Assembly (NCBI GenBank): GCA_903858055.1
Contig: CAIOHM010000349.1
Coordinates: 1 to 9,840 of the forward strand
Source of the DNA: an uncultured delta proteobacterium
GTDB taxonomy: Bacteria; Myxococcota_A; Polyangia; Polyangiales; Polyangiaceae
Direction: 5' to 3'
Length of the DNA stretch: 9,840 nt
Shown here: piece by piece, positions 1 through 6,795 of the stretch
Layout of the letters: the number at the start of each line of letters is the position of its first letter
Position numbering within the stretch: position 1 is the stretch's first letter
Notes under the pieces: generated by a model
Seen by the model: only the letters and a program-made list of their open reading frames with translations
What the model was told of the DNA's origin: nothing
The model's database searches: none
Translations under genes and position numbers: made by a program

Positions 1-252
1 ATCGGTTACGGCGGCATCGCTTACCTCGAGGGCGTACACGCGATCGCCGTGAAGAAAGACGACGCAAGCGCGGCCGTGATGCCTTCGCTCTCGACCGCGC
101 AAGACGGGAGCTACCCGCTGAGCCGCTTCCTCCTCTTCGTGACCGCAGGCCAGCCGTCCGGTCTCGCGAAGAGCTTCCAGGACTGGGTCCTCTCGCCCGC
201 GGGCCAGAGCATGATCGAGTCCGTCGGCTACTACCCGCTCCCGAAGGGCTGA
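1..252 (+). CDS. pstS: Phosphate ABC transporter substrate-binding protein PstS (C-terminal end, 5' truncated by window)
   Basis: The reading frame is open from base 1 and ends at TGA 250-252, giving the last 83 residues of a protein whose start lies left of the window. PstS is the exported phosphate-binding protein that delivers phosphate to the PstCA channel. The visible part has the end typical of the family: an opening GYGGIAYLEGV stretch, then YPLSRFLLFV, and near the end DWVLSPAGQSMIESVGYYPL, the usual 'WVLS..GQ......GY.PL' closing pattern. The stop codon is 3 nt before pstC, so the two are clearly in one operon. The phosphate-contacting residues lie mostly in the missing part, so binding cannot be judged here. 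The identity is supported by both the sequence pattern and the following pstC and pstA. Confidence 0.9.
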   Translation: MGYGGIAYLEGVHAIAVKKDDASAAVMPSLSTAQDGSYPLSRFLLFVTAGQPSGLAKSFQDWVLSPAGQSMIESVGYYPLPKG

Positions 253-255
253 ACG

Positions 256-1245
256 ATGAGCGAGGCCGCACTCGGACCGACCTCGGGCGCGGCGCGCTCG
301 CTCGACCTCCGTCGTCGACCGCGACGCGTGGAGCGCATTGCCGAAGGCGCGATCGTCGCCGTCGCGCTGCTCTCCATCGTCGCGGTTGCGCTGATCCTCG
401 TGTTCGTGGGCAAGGAGGCGCTGCCCGTGCTTTTTTCCGCCGTGGTCCACGAAGAAGTGACGCCCCTCGCGATGGTCATGCCCCGCGCGGTGAACGGCCA
501 CGCGATGTACCTCTGGCAGCCCGTGAGCGACGTGCCCAAGTACAACATCGTCCCGCTCTTCCTCGGCTCCCTGAAGGTCACGATCGTCGCGCTTCTCTTC
601 GCGGTTCCCGTGAGCGTCGCAGCGGCCGTGTACTGCGCCGAATACGCGCCGCGCCGCGTGCGCGAAATCTTGAAGCCCGCCATCGAGCTCATGGCCGGCG
701 TGCCGTCGGTGGTCGCCGGCTTCTTCGCGCTCGTCGTGCTCGCCACCTGGGTGCAGAGCGTCTTCGGCACCGAGCACCGGCTCAACGCCATCGTCGCGGG
801 TCTTGGCCTCGCGTTCGCAACGTGCCCCGTCATCTTCTCGGTCTCCGAAGACGCGCTGCGTTCGGTGCCGCAATCCTACCGCACGGCGGCGCTCGCGCTA
901 GGCTCGACCCCCACGCAGGCGCTCCTGCGGGTCATCTTGCCCGCGGCGGTGCCAGGAATCGGCGCGGGCGTTATGCTCGGTTTCGGTCGCGCGATCGGCG
1001 AGACCCTCATCGTCGTGCTGGCTTCCGGCAACGCGGCGCTCGTGGACCTGAACCTCGGTCACTCCACGCGCACGGTCACGGCGACGATCGCCCAGGAGCT
1101 CGGCGAGGTCGTCGTGGGGAGCGCGCACTACCACGTGCTCTTCGCGCTCGGCGCACTGCTCTTTCTCGTCACCTTCGTCGTGAACATCTTGACGGAACGA
1201 GCCCTGCACCGCTCTCGTCAGAGCCTCACGGGGAGCAAGCGATGA
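256..1245 (+). CDS. pstC: Phosphate ABC transporter permease PstC
   Basis: A 329-residue inner-membrane permease subunit that pairs with PstA to form the phosphate channel. There is an Arg-rich cytoplasmic N-terminus (about 19-27), a first membrane helix at about 31-51, and a periplasmic stretch ending in the family-typical W..P....KYNIVPL (87-101). Further hydrophobic segments lie at about 104-125, 150-167, 176-196, 232-258 and 294-313. The cytoplasmic EAA-type loop that contacts the ATPase is at about 199-229 (SEDALRSVP, ALALGST, then VILP), followed by GRAIGETL (244-251). The length is normal for PstC. The ATG start is supported by AAGGG at 244-248, seven bases upstream. The stop overlaps the pstA start as ATGA (1242-1245), indicating translational coupling. 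PstC rather than PstA follows from gene order and the ExxGET-like 'IGET' signature. Confidence 0.95.
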   Translation: MSEAALGPTSGAARSLDLRRRPRRVERIAEGAIVAVALLSIVAVALILVFVGKEALPVLFSAVVHEEVTPLAMVMPRAVNGHAMYLWQPVSDVPKYNIVPLFLGSLKVTIVALLFAVPVSVAAAVYCAEYAPRRVREILKPAIELMAGVPSVVAGFFALVVLATWVQSVFGTEHRLNAIVAGLGLAFATCPVIFSVSEDALRSVPQSYRTAALALGSTPTQALLRVILPAAVPGIGAGVMLGFGRAIGETLIVVLASGNAALVDLNLGHSTRTVTATIAQELGEVVVGSAHYHVLFALGALLFLVTFVVNILTERALHRSRQSLTGSKR

Positions 1246-2225
1246 TTCCGGCAACGAGCGTGGCCGAGGTCGAGGGCGTGGCGTCCAGCGACAGCGTGCG
1301 AAAACCGCGCGAGCCCTTCGTGCGTCGCGACGGTCTCGTCGACAAGCTCCTCGTCGGAGGCACGGGGGCCGCGAGCTTCGTGATGCTTGCCATGCTCGCC
1401 ATCGTCCTCGCGGACATCGTGCGCGGTGGCGCGGCGAAGCTCTCGCTCGAATTTCTGACCGAAGCCCCCGCGAACGGCATGACGGCGGGCGGCATCTTCC
1501 CGGCCATCGTCGGCACCGTTTTGCTCACGCTGCTCATGACGCTCGCCGCGGTTCCCGCTGGCGTCGCGACGGCTGTCTATTTGACGGAATACGCACCCTC
1601 GCAGTCGACGCTCGCCCGCGTCGTGCGTGTCTCGATCGCGAACCTCGCCGGTGTCCCGTCGATCGTGTTTGGGCTCTTTGGGCTCGGGTTCTTCGTCTCG
1701 ACCCTCGGTCGCGCCATCGACGTCACGATGTTCGGCGGGGAGCTCACCTTCGCGCGCCCGTCGCTCTTGTGGGCCGCGCTGACACTCTCGGTGCTCACGC
1801 TCCCGGTTGTCGTCGTCGCCACGGAAGAGGCGTTGCGAGCGGTCCCTCGCGAGCTGCGCGATGCGAGCCTGGCGCTCGGGGCGACGCGCTTCGAGACGAT
1901 CGTGCGCGTCGTGTTGCCTGAAGCCCTCGGCGGCATTCTCACGGGGGCGATCCTCGCCGTGAGCCGCGGTGCAGGCGAGGTCGCGCCCATCATGTTCACC
2001 GGCGCCGCCTACTTCTTGCCGCAGTTGCCCTCGCACTTGAACGACGCGTTCATGAACCTCGGGTACCACGTCTACGTGCTCGCGACGCAGTCGCCCGACG
2101 TCGAGAAGACGAAGCCGATTCTCTACGGCACCGCGCTCGTGTTGCTGCTGCTCACGTTCCTCTTGAACATGGTCGCGGTCACGTTGCGCTCGCGCACGCG
2201 CGGCAAGCTCAAGCCGGCGCTCTAG
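1242..2225 (+). CDS. pstA: Phosphate ABC transporter permease PstA
   Basis: A 327-residue permease, the second channel subunit of the Pst phosphate importer in the inner membrane. The frame is open much further left, but that part is a shadow of pstC. ATG 1242 is chosen because it overlaps the pstC stop by four bases and has GGGGAG at 1230-1235, six bases upstream. After a polar N-terminus, hydrophobic helices lie at about 36-60, 84-112, 134-152, 173-193, 228-250 and 296-315. The EAA loop is at about 194-225 (TEEALRAVP, ASLALGAT, then VVLP), followed by SRGAGEVAPI (241-250), which matches the PstA 'RA.GETAPL' signature. All of this agrees with a full-length, intact gene. An ATPase (PstB) is needed for function, but no pstB follows. 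Confidence 0.95.
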   Translation: MIPATSVAEVEGVASSDSVRKPREPFVRRDGLVDKLLVGGTGAASFVMLAMLAIVLADIVRGGAAKLSLEFLTEAPANGMTAGGIFPAIVGTVLLTLLMTLAAVPAGVATAVYLTEYAPSQSTLARVVRVSIANLAGVPSIVFGLFGLGFFVSTLGRAIDVTMFGGELTFARPSLLWAALTLSVLTLPVVVVATEEALRAVPRELRDASLALGATRFETIVRVVLPEALGGILTGAILAVSRGAGEVAPIMFTGAAYFLPQLPSHLNDAFMNLGYHVYVLATQSPDVEKTKPILYGTALVLLLLTFLLNMVAVTLRSRTRGKLKPAL

Positions 2226-2310
2226 CGCGGCGACGTCCTCCACCCGTTGCCTCGCCGAGCCCGCGCGCTGTCCCGAGACCACTCTCCTCCCTCCCGCGAC
2301 GAGAACACCG
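2226..2310 (+). other. pstA-phoU gap without pstB; pyrimidine-rich phoU leader
   Basis: This is the 85-base stretch between the pstA stop and the phoU start, where pstB stands in many bacteria. It is too short for an ATPase gene and shows no recognisable remnant of one. Its right half is a pyrimidine tract (about 2279-2295) containing CCTCC at 2286-2290. No hairpin with a T-run and no complete Pho box were found. Confidence 0.6.
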
Positions 2311-3012
2311 ATGCCGAGCCTTCACACCAGCCGTGACTTCGAAGCGGAGCTCCGCGAGCTGCGCGCCCACGCTCTCGCCATGGGCGCTCGTTGCGAGCGA
2401 AGCCTTCAGCTTGCCTTCGATGCGTTCTGGTCCGGCTCCCTCGAAGCGGCGGCGGAGGTCGAGCGGCTCGACCGCCAAATCGATCGCGACGAGATGGACA
2501 TCGACGCTCTCGTGCTGCGGATTCTCGCGCTGCGGCAGCCCGTCGCGTTCGACCTGCGCTTCCTCGCGACCGCGCTCAAGCTCGTGACCGATCTCGAGCG
2601 GATCGGCGACGAGGCCGTGAACATCGCCGAGCGGGCTCGCGAGGGTCACGGCCAGGCGACGGCGACCGTGAAGACCGCGCTCGAGACCATGTGCGCCGAG
2701 GCGAAGAGCATGCTCCAAGACGCACTCGAAGCCTTCGTGAACTCCGAGGTCTCCCGTGCCGAGGGGGTGCTCAAGCGCGACGACATCGTCGACAACCTCT
2801 ACGGGGGCATCCTGCAATCCATGATGGAGTACATGGCGACGAACCCGGGCGACATCCCCGGCGCCGTGCGTGTCATCAAGGTTGCAAAATACATCGAGCG
2901 CATCGCGGACCACGCCACGAACATTTCCGAGGAGGTGATCTTCCTCGTCGACGGCGACGACGTGCGCCACGTCCGTTCGAACCCTCCGCCGCGGGCCGAA
3001 GAGCGCAGCTGA
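2311..3012 (+). CDS. phoU: Phosphate signalling protein PhoU
   Basis: A 233-residue soluble, all-helical protein. PhoU proteins have two three-helix bundles and connect the Pst transporter to the phosphate-responsive histidine kinase, keeping the Pho regulon off when phosphate is plentiful. Each half carries the metal-binding E/DxxxD helix: E96-R-I-G-D100 followed by EAVNIAE, and E196-R-I-A-D200 followed by HATNISEEVIF. The early helix 9-35, the RQPVAFDLRFL turn (75-85) and the length all fit the family. A polar tail of about 15 residues follows the last helix. The ATG start at 2311 has only a weak GAG (2301-2303) as a ribosome site. The gene follows pstA directly and is probably in the same transcript. 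It converges with the radC-like gene 25 bases downstream. Confidence 0.95.
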   Translation: MPSLHTSRDFEAELRELRAHALAMGARCERSLQLAFDAFWSGSLEAAAEVERLDRQIDRDEMDIDALVLRILALRQPVAFDLRFLATALKLVTDLERIGDEAVNIAERAREGHGQATATVKTALETMCAEAKSMLQDALEAFVNSEVSRAEGVLKRDDIVDNLYGGILQSMMEYMATNPGDIPGAVRVIKVAKYIERIADHATNISEEVIFLVDGDDVRHVRSNPPPRAEERS

Positions 3013-3037
3013 GACGAACGGCCGGACGCCGAGGCGC

Positions 3038-3721
3038 TCACGCGCGTCGAGCGCTGCGGTCGAGCGCCAATTCGAACGGGACGCAGGCCCAGCGATTGCC
3101 GCCGACGACCACGTGATCGATGAGCGGAACGTCGAGCATCATGGCCGCACGTGCGATGCGCGCGGTGATCGTCACGTCCTCTTCGGAGGGCGTGGGATCG
3201 CCCGAGGGATGGTTGTGGACGAGCGCGAAAGAGTGGGACCCTTGCGCGACCACTTCGCGGAGGAGCGTGGGTACGTGAACGGGCACCGTGTGGCTGCCTC
3301 CGCGGAAGACGCGCCGTGCGGCGAGGAGTTGCAGCTTCACGTCGAGGCACAAGGCCCAAAGCTCTTCGTGCTCGAGGCCCCCGAGCCGTGTGGCCGCCCA
3401 GGCGCCGATCGCTTCGGGTGAGCCGAAGCGCGCGCGGCGCGTGGCCTCGGTGCGTTGGTGGTCGAGTCGCTTCGCGAGCGAGAGCGCGGCCAAGAGGGTC
3501 TCGGCGTGAGGCCTCGAGAGTGAGCCATGATCGACGAGGCGACGTCGACCCGCGCGTGCAAGGCCGCGCAGCCCGCCAACGCGACCGAGCAACTGCGTCG
3601 CGACCACGCGATCGTCTTCGCTCGGGCTGCCTGCGCCGAGGACAGCCGCGACGACGCGGACGTCGTGGTGCGGGCAGGGGAGGGACAAATCGAACGAAGG
3701 AGATGGGGCGTGGGGGGTCAT
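3038..3721 (-). CDS. radC: RadC-family JAMM/MPN domain protein
   Basis: A 227-residue member of the RadC (UPF0758) family. The family has a JAB1/MPN/Mov34-type metallopeptidase fold, and its cellular role is unsettled despite the historical 'DNA repair' name. The N-terminal helical part (about 20-85) resembles the usual RadC start, with the pattern LLGRVGGLRGLARAG and LLAALSLAKRL. The C-terminal domain (about 98-227) has the complete zinc motif: a Glu in LEHEELWAL (119/120), H169-N-H171-PSG, S179 and D182. It also has the late IDHVVVGG signature (201-208). The ATG at 3721 is chosen because it gives the normal family length. The frame continues to 3820, but that adds only low-complexity residues from the repeat-rich spacer. 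No clear ribosome site is visible. The helix-hairpin-helix glycines are missing (see findings). Confidence 0.88.
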   Translation of the reverse strand: MTPHAPSPSFDLSLPCPHHDVRVVAAVLGAGSPSEDDRVVATQLLGRVGGLRGLARAGRRRLVDHGSLSRPHAETLLAALSLAKRLDHQRTEATRRARFGSPEAIGAWAATRLGGLEHEELWALCLDVKLQLLAARRVFRGGSHTVPVHVPTLLREVVAQGSHSFALVHNHPSGDPTPSEEDVTITARIARAAMMLDVPLIDHVVVGGNRWACVPFELALDRSARRA

Positions 3722-3847
3722 GCGCCCGCGATCCGCAAGGTCGGTGCCAGGGCCCAAAGGTGGAAATGTGCGGGGTCGCGCGTCCATTTGGGCTGGCCAT
3801 GGCCGGCCACGGTCGGCCACGGTGCGGGACCCCTGCGCGGCGGGCCG
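3722..3847. repeat. Repeat-rich spacer with tandem 10-mers, palindromes and interleaved inverted repeats
   Basis: This non-coding stretch lies between the lipoprotein stop and the radC start, both on the minus strand. It holds a perfect tandem repeat of CGGCCACGGT (3804-3813 and 3814-3823), directly preceded by the palindrome GGCCATGGCC (3795-3804) and the overlapping palindrome TGGCCGGCCA (3800-3809). Two longer inverted repeats interleave. In the first, GCCAGGGCCCAAA (3746-3758) faces TTTGGGCTGGC (3787-3797), with a two-base bulge. In the second, GGGGTCGCGC (3772-3781) faces GCGGGACCCC (3824-3833), with one mismatch. Because the pairs overlap, the RNA could fold in only one of the two simple ways. 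No T-run follows, so it is not a classical intrinsic terminator. It may be a regulatory leader of radC or a protein-binding site. Confidence 0.5.
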
Positions 3848-4714
3848 CTATTCGCTCGGTGAGCAGTACCCGACGGCGACGGTGCCGAAGAGCGCGGGGT
3901 GGGCGCGGCAGCGTTGGCCGGTCGGGCACCCCGTGGCGATGCTTGGGTCGCAGGTCTTCGCGCACCGCTCGAGGTTGGCCGCACCGATGCAGACGAGCCC
4001 TTCGGCGCACGGTTCGAGCGCGCACGAGGCGCCTTCACGCGCGGGGCCGACTGGCAGGCACACGGGGCTTCCGTCGTCCGAGGCGAAGCCGCATTGGCTG
4101 CGCGGCGCGCAGGGGTCTTCGCTGCCGAACGCGCACGCGATCCGCGGCGCGCACACGGGAACGAAGCGTGGGCTTTGGCCCGTGTGAGGGGCGAGCACGC
4201 ACGCGGTGTCGGGGGCGCACCGTGAGGACTCGCTGCAGCAGAGCGGCTCGCACGCGCCCGCGGCGCACGCCAAGCCTGCGGCGCAGTCGTCGTCGGTGGC
4301 GCAACCCGCGTGGAGACCCGCGGCTCCCGCTGCGGCGCAGGTCGTGTCCGCTCTCGCGGCGTTCAGGCGGCACGCCGCGCGGGCGCGTGGGCCCTCGGCA
4401 TCGCCAGCGTCGCCTGCCGTGGTCGCGCTCCCGGCGTCGCTCGTGTGCGGCGAGGTGCAGGCGTCGCGATCGTCTGGCGAGCACGCGCGGATGACGCCGC
4501 ACGCCGCGCGCACGCCTTCGGTCGGTGTCCGCGTGGGTGAGCCGCCGGCATCGCCCGAGGGGACCGAGGAACCGCTGTCGAGGTCCGCCACGGGCCCCGC
4601 GCTTCCGCTGTCCCGCAGCGCGACGTCGTCCGCGCGCAGCTCAATCGGCGCGCACGCGAACGCCCCCACGAGGAGGGTGCTGGCGAGCGAGGCGAGGAGG
4701 AGCGGGCGAACCAC
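3848..4714 (-). CDS. Cysteine-rich putative lipoprotein
   Basis: A 288-residue protein of unknown function that I cannot assign to a named family. It starts with a GTG at 4714, supported by AAGG (4721-4724) six bases upstream. The N-terminus is an export signal, with a charged R3, a hydrophobic stretch 4-19 and then C21 in GAFAC. This resembles a lipobox, although Phe at -2 and Ala at -3 are unusual. A flexible Asp/Ser/Gly/Ala linker (about 29-66) with DSG and DAG units follows. The rest is packed with cysteines: 27 in total, 26 without C21, so 13 disulfides are possible. Segments such as CATDDDCAAGLAC recall the small disulfide modules seen in many myxobacterial surface lipoproteins. Export to the envelope is likely, and a binding or structural role is a guess. 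It lies 44 bases after the propeller gene, so it is probably co-transcribed. Confidence 0.75.
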   Translation of the reverse strand: MVRPLLLASLASTLLVGAFACAPIELRADDVALRDSGSAGPVADLDSGSSVPSGDAGGSPTRTPTEGVRAACGVIRACSPDDRDACTSPHTSDAGSATTAGDAGDAEGPRARAACRLNAARADTTCAAAGAAGLHAGCATDDDCAAGLACAAGACEPLCCSESSRCAPDTACVLAPHTGQSPRFVPVCAPRIACAFGSEDPCAPRSQCGFASDDGSPVCLPVGPAREGASCALEPCAEGLVCIGAANLERCAKTCDPSIATGCPTGQRCRAHPALFGTVAVGYCSPSE

Positions 4715-4758
4715 GGCCAGCCTTGGCGTAGCTCACCGCGTTCGCAACGGCCAATTCC

Positions 4759-6795
4759 TCAGGGGTTCCAGCTGATCTCGGTCGCCGTTACGTTGCCTGC
4801 GCGGTCGTAGGCGCGCAGCGTGAACACGTGGCGTGCGGTCGTGACGCCGAGCCGCGCGAGATCGACCTCGAACGACTCGTCGGCGTCGTCGAACACGCCG
4901 TCGACGGGATCGAGCGCCGTCCACTTGGCCTTGCCGTCGATCGCGAGCTCGACGCGCGCGAGGGGGCCCACGCCATCGACGACGCGTGCGCGGAGACGCT
5001 CACCTTCGACGGTCGCGAGCAAGAAGCGAGGCGGCGCGTTGTCCACGGCGAACGCTTCGGATTCCGCGGCGTGCTTGCGTGCCTTGCCCGGCGCGTTCGC
5101 GAGCTCGTCGCTCGCTTCGACACGCACGACGTAGCGACCCTCGACGAGACCCGAGGTGTCCCATTCGTACTCGGCCTTCGTGTACGCGGTGTCCTCGTCG
5201 AAGAGCTCGCGCCAGGTTGCATCGCTCTCTCGGCGGTACGCGACGCGGTAACGGAGCGCATCGCCGTCGGGGTTCTCCGTGCGCCACGCGAGCTTCACCG
5301 TGGCGTCGTGCTTGGGCGCCTCGCTCGCGAGGACGACGAGGCCTTCCTTGCTGCGCGTCGGCGTTCCGCGGGGGGTTGCCGTGACCTCGGTGACGATCGC
5401 GCGCTGGTTTTCCGGGACGAACGGCACGCGCACGAGCGAGAGCTCTCCGCCCTTCGTGAACCCACGCGCGCGCACCTGAAGGTACCGGTTCGCGGGCACC
5501 GCCGGCACCGTGCGCTTCGCGCTCCATGCGGACCACTCGCTCCAACGCGCATCGGCGGTCGAGGTGGGACCCGTTCGAAACGCGAGCTCGACGTTGCCGC
5601 GGCTCTCGAGGCCAAAGGTGCCGAGGCGCGCGCGCTGACCGGCGTCGAGGACCTTGCTCACCCACACGGCTTCGCCCTCGGTCGGGGCCTGGAAGCGCCT
5701 CAGGAACGCCGCGTCGCTGGTGAGGAGAAAGCCACGCTGCGGGGTCGGGTCGATCGCCATGATCGCGCGTTCGTCGACGTCGGCGAGCAGCTCACTGCGG
5801 TGTGCGTCGTCGACCGCGAAGACGCGGCCGTCGTTCCCGGTGCCCACGATGACTTTGCTTGCACTCTGCACGACGAGCGCCGTGTAGTGCGTGTCGGCGT
5901 GGCTCATGAACTTCTCGAGGCGGCCCTCGCTGTCGATGCGCACCAAGGTGCCTTTTCCCGGCTTTGGTCGCGGGTAGGTCGCCGGTCCCGCCGGCGTTCG
6001 ATCGGCGTTCGGCGCCCGCTTCGGCACCTCGGGCAGATCGCCGTACTCGTTGCTGATCGCGAAGAGGTCACCGCCGGGCGCGAAGGCGAGCGCCTTCACT
6101 TCTTTTCCTGGGAGCTCCGCGATCACCGAGGCTTTCCCCTCGCCGCTTAGCTCGCTCACCCAGGCGTGCTGGCCCGCCACGCCGGCCACGAGGCGTCCGC
6201 TCTCGCTGCGCACGAGGCTCGTCACGTGCGGCTCGTCGAAGTCGTGCAGCACGGACGACTTGCCCTTCTCGTCGATCTTGAAGACCTTGCCGTCGGGGCC
6301 CGTGCCCGCGAAGAGCGTGCGCGAGGTCGGGTCGTAGGCGAGCGCCCACACATGGTCGGCGCCCTCGAGGGTCGCGAAGCCCTCGAGCGCGTCGCCGCGG
6401 AGGCGGAATATGCGGCCGTTCGGCACGGTGCCCACGTAGATGTCGTCGCCCACGCGCAGCAACGACGCGATCGCGAGCTCCTTCGTCTCGGCGAGCGGCG
6501 TGACGATCGACCCCTCTACGCGGAACAGCTTCCCTTGCGGGGCCGTGCCCACGAGCACGCGGCCGCGCGCGTCGGTCGTCGACGCGAGGGCGACGATCCC
6601 GTCACCGAGCGCGAGGCTCCCGAGCGAGAGCCCCTCGCGCACGCGCCCCTCGGAGGCGATGGCGACACCCTTGCTCTCCGCCGTCGCGAAGTCGTCGAAG
6701 GTGCCGAGCTCGAAGTAGCGGGTGCCCACGGCGCGGGCTTGCGGTGCGAGGGCGGCGGAGGCGAGGAAAAGCGCGAGGAGGAGAGGCTTCTTCAC
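4759..6795 (-). CDS. Secreted beta-propeller / fibronectin type III-like protein
   Basis: A 678-residue exported protein with no function I can name. The GTG start at 6795 overlaps the stop of the preceding S55-like gene (GTGA, 6792-6795). The open frame extends to 8253, but that part is a shadow of the other gene. Residues 1-22 form a Sec signal peptide (KK, a Leu/Ala core, AQARA). Residues about 60-370 contain propeller-like repeats with a recurring 'VGT.P.G..F' strand pair: GTAPQGKLF (83-91), GTVPNGRIF (122-130), GTGPDGKVF (164-172) and GTGNDGRVF (318-326), plus more divergent blades between them. Residues about 375-470 look like a beta-sandwich (WSEWSAWS, then RYLQVRARG). Residues 485-585 are FnIII-like. 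The end (about 586-678) is Ig-like and ends in YDRAGNVTATEISW. No membrane anchor is seen. It is probably a periplasmic or secreted binding protein. Confidence 0.82.
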   Translation of the reverse strand: MKKPLLLALFLASAALAPQARAVGTRYFELGTFDDFATAESKGVAIASEGRVREGLSLGSLALGDGIVALASTTDARGRVLVGTAPQGKLFRVEGSIVTPLAETKELAIASLLRVGDDIYVGTVPNGRIFRLRGDALEGFATLEGADHVWALAYDPTSRTLFAGTGPDGKVFKIDEKGKSSVLHDFDEPHVTSLVRSESGRLVAGVAGQHAWVSELSGEGKASVIAELPGKEVKALAFAPGGDLFAISNEYGDLPEVPKRAPNADRTPAGPATYPRPKPGKGTLVRIDSEGRLEKFMSHADTHYTALVVQSASKVIVGTGNDGRVFAVDDAHRSELLADVDERAIMAIDPTPQRGFLLTSDAAFLRRFQAPTEGEAVWVSKVLDAGQRARLGTFGLESRGNVELAFRTGPTSTADARWSEWSAWSAKRTVPAVPANRYLQVRARGFTKGGELSLVRVPFVPENQRAIVTEVTATPRGTPTRSKEGLVVLASEAPKHDATVKLAWRTENPDGDALRYRVAYRRESDATWRELFDEDTAYTKAEYEWDTSGLVEGRYVVRVEASDELANAPGKARKHAAESEAFAVDNAPPRFLLATVEGERLRARVVDGVGPLARVELAIDGKAKWTALDPVDGVFDDADESFEVDLARLGVTTARHVFTLRAYDRAGNVTATEISWNP

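Noticed and set aside
2268..2273. CTGTCC upstream of phoU as a Pho box half-site
   Set aside because: Only one imperfect half-site is present. A Pho box needs two properly spaced repeats.
1218..2282. Long minus-strand frame (354 codons) opposite pstA
   Set aside because: Its translation is Arg/Glu/His-rich and low in complexity, as expected for a frame opposite a GC-rich gene. pstA on the plus strand has clear domain motifs, so this is a shadow.
3034..3054. Small hairpin GCGCTC/GAGCGC at the convergent phoU and radC ends
   Set aside because: A six-base GC stem with a nine-base loop and no T-run is expected by chance in this DNA, so I do not call a terminator.
3722..3820. 33-residue N-terminal extension of the RadC frame
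   Set aside because: It is encoded by the repeat-rich spacer, is low in complexity, and the ATG at 3721 already gives the normal family length.
4828..6150. Plus-strand frame of 440 codons opposite the propeller gene
   Set aside because: No motif and biased composition. The real gene is on the minus strand with repeated blade motifs.
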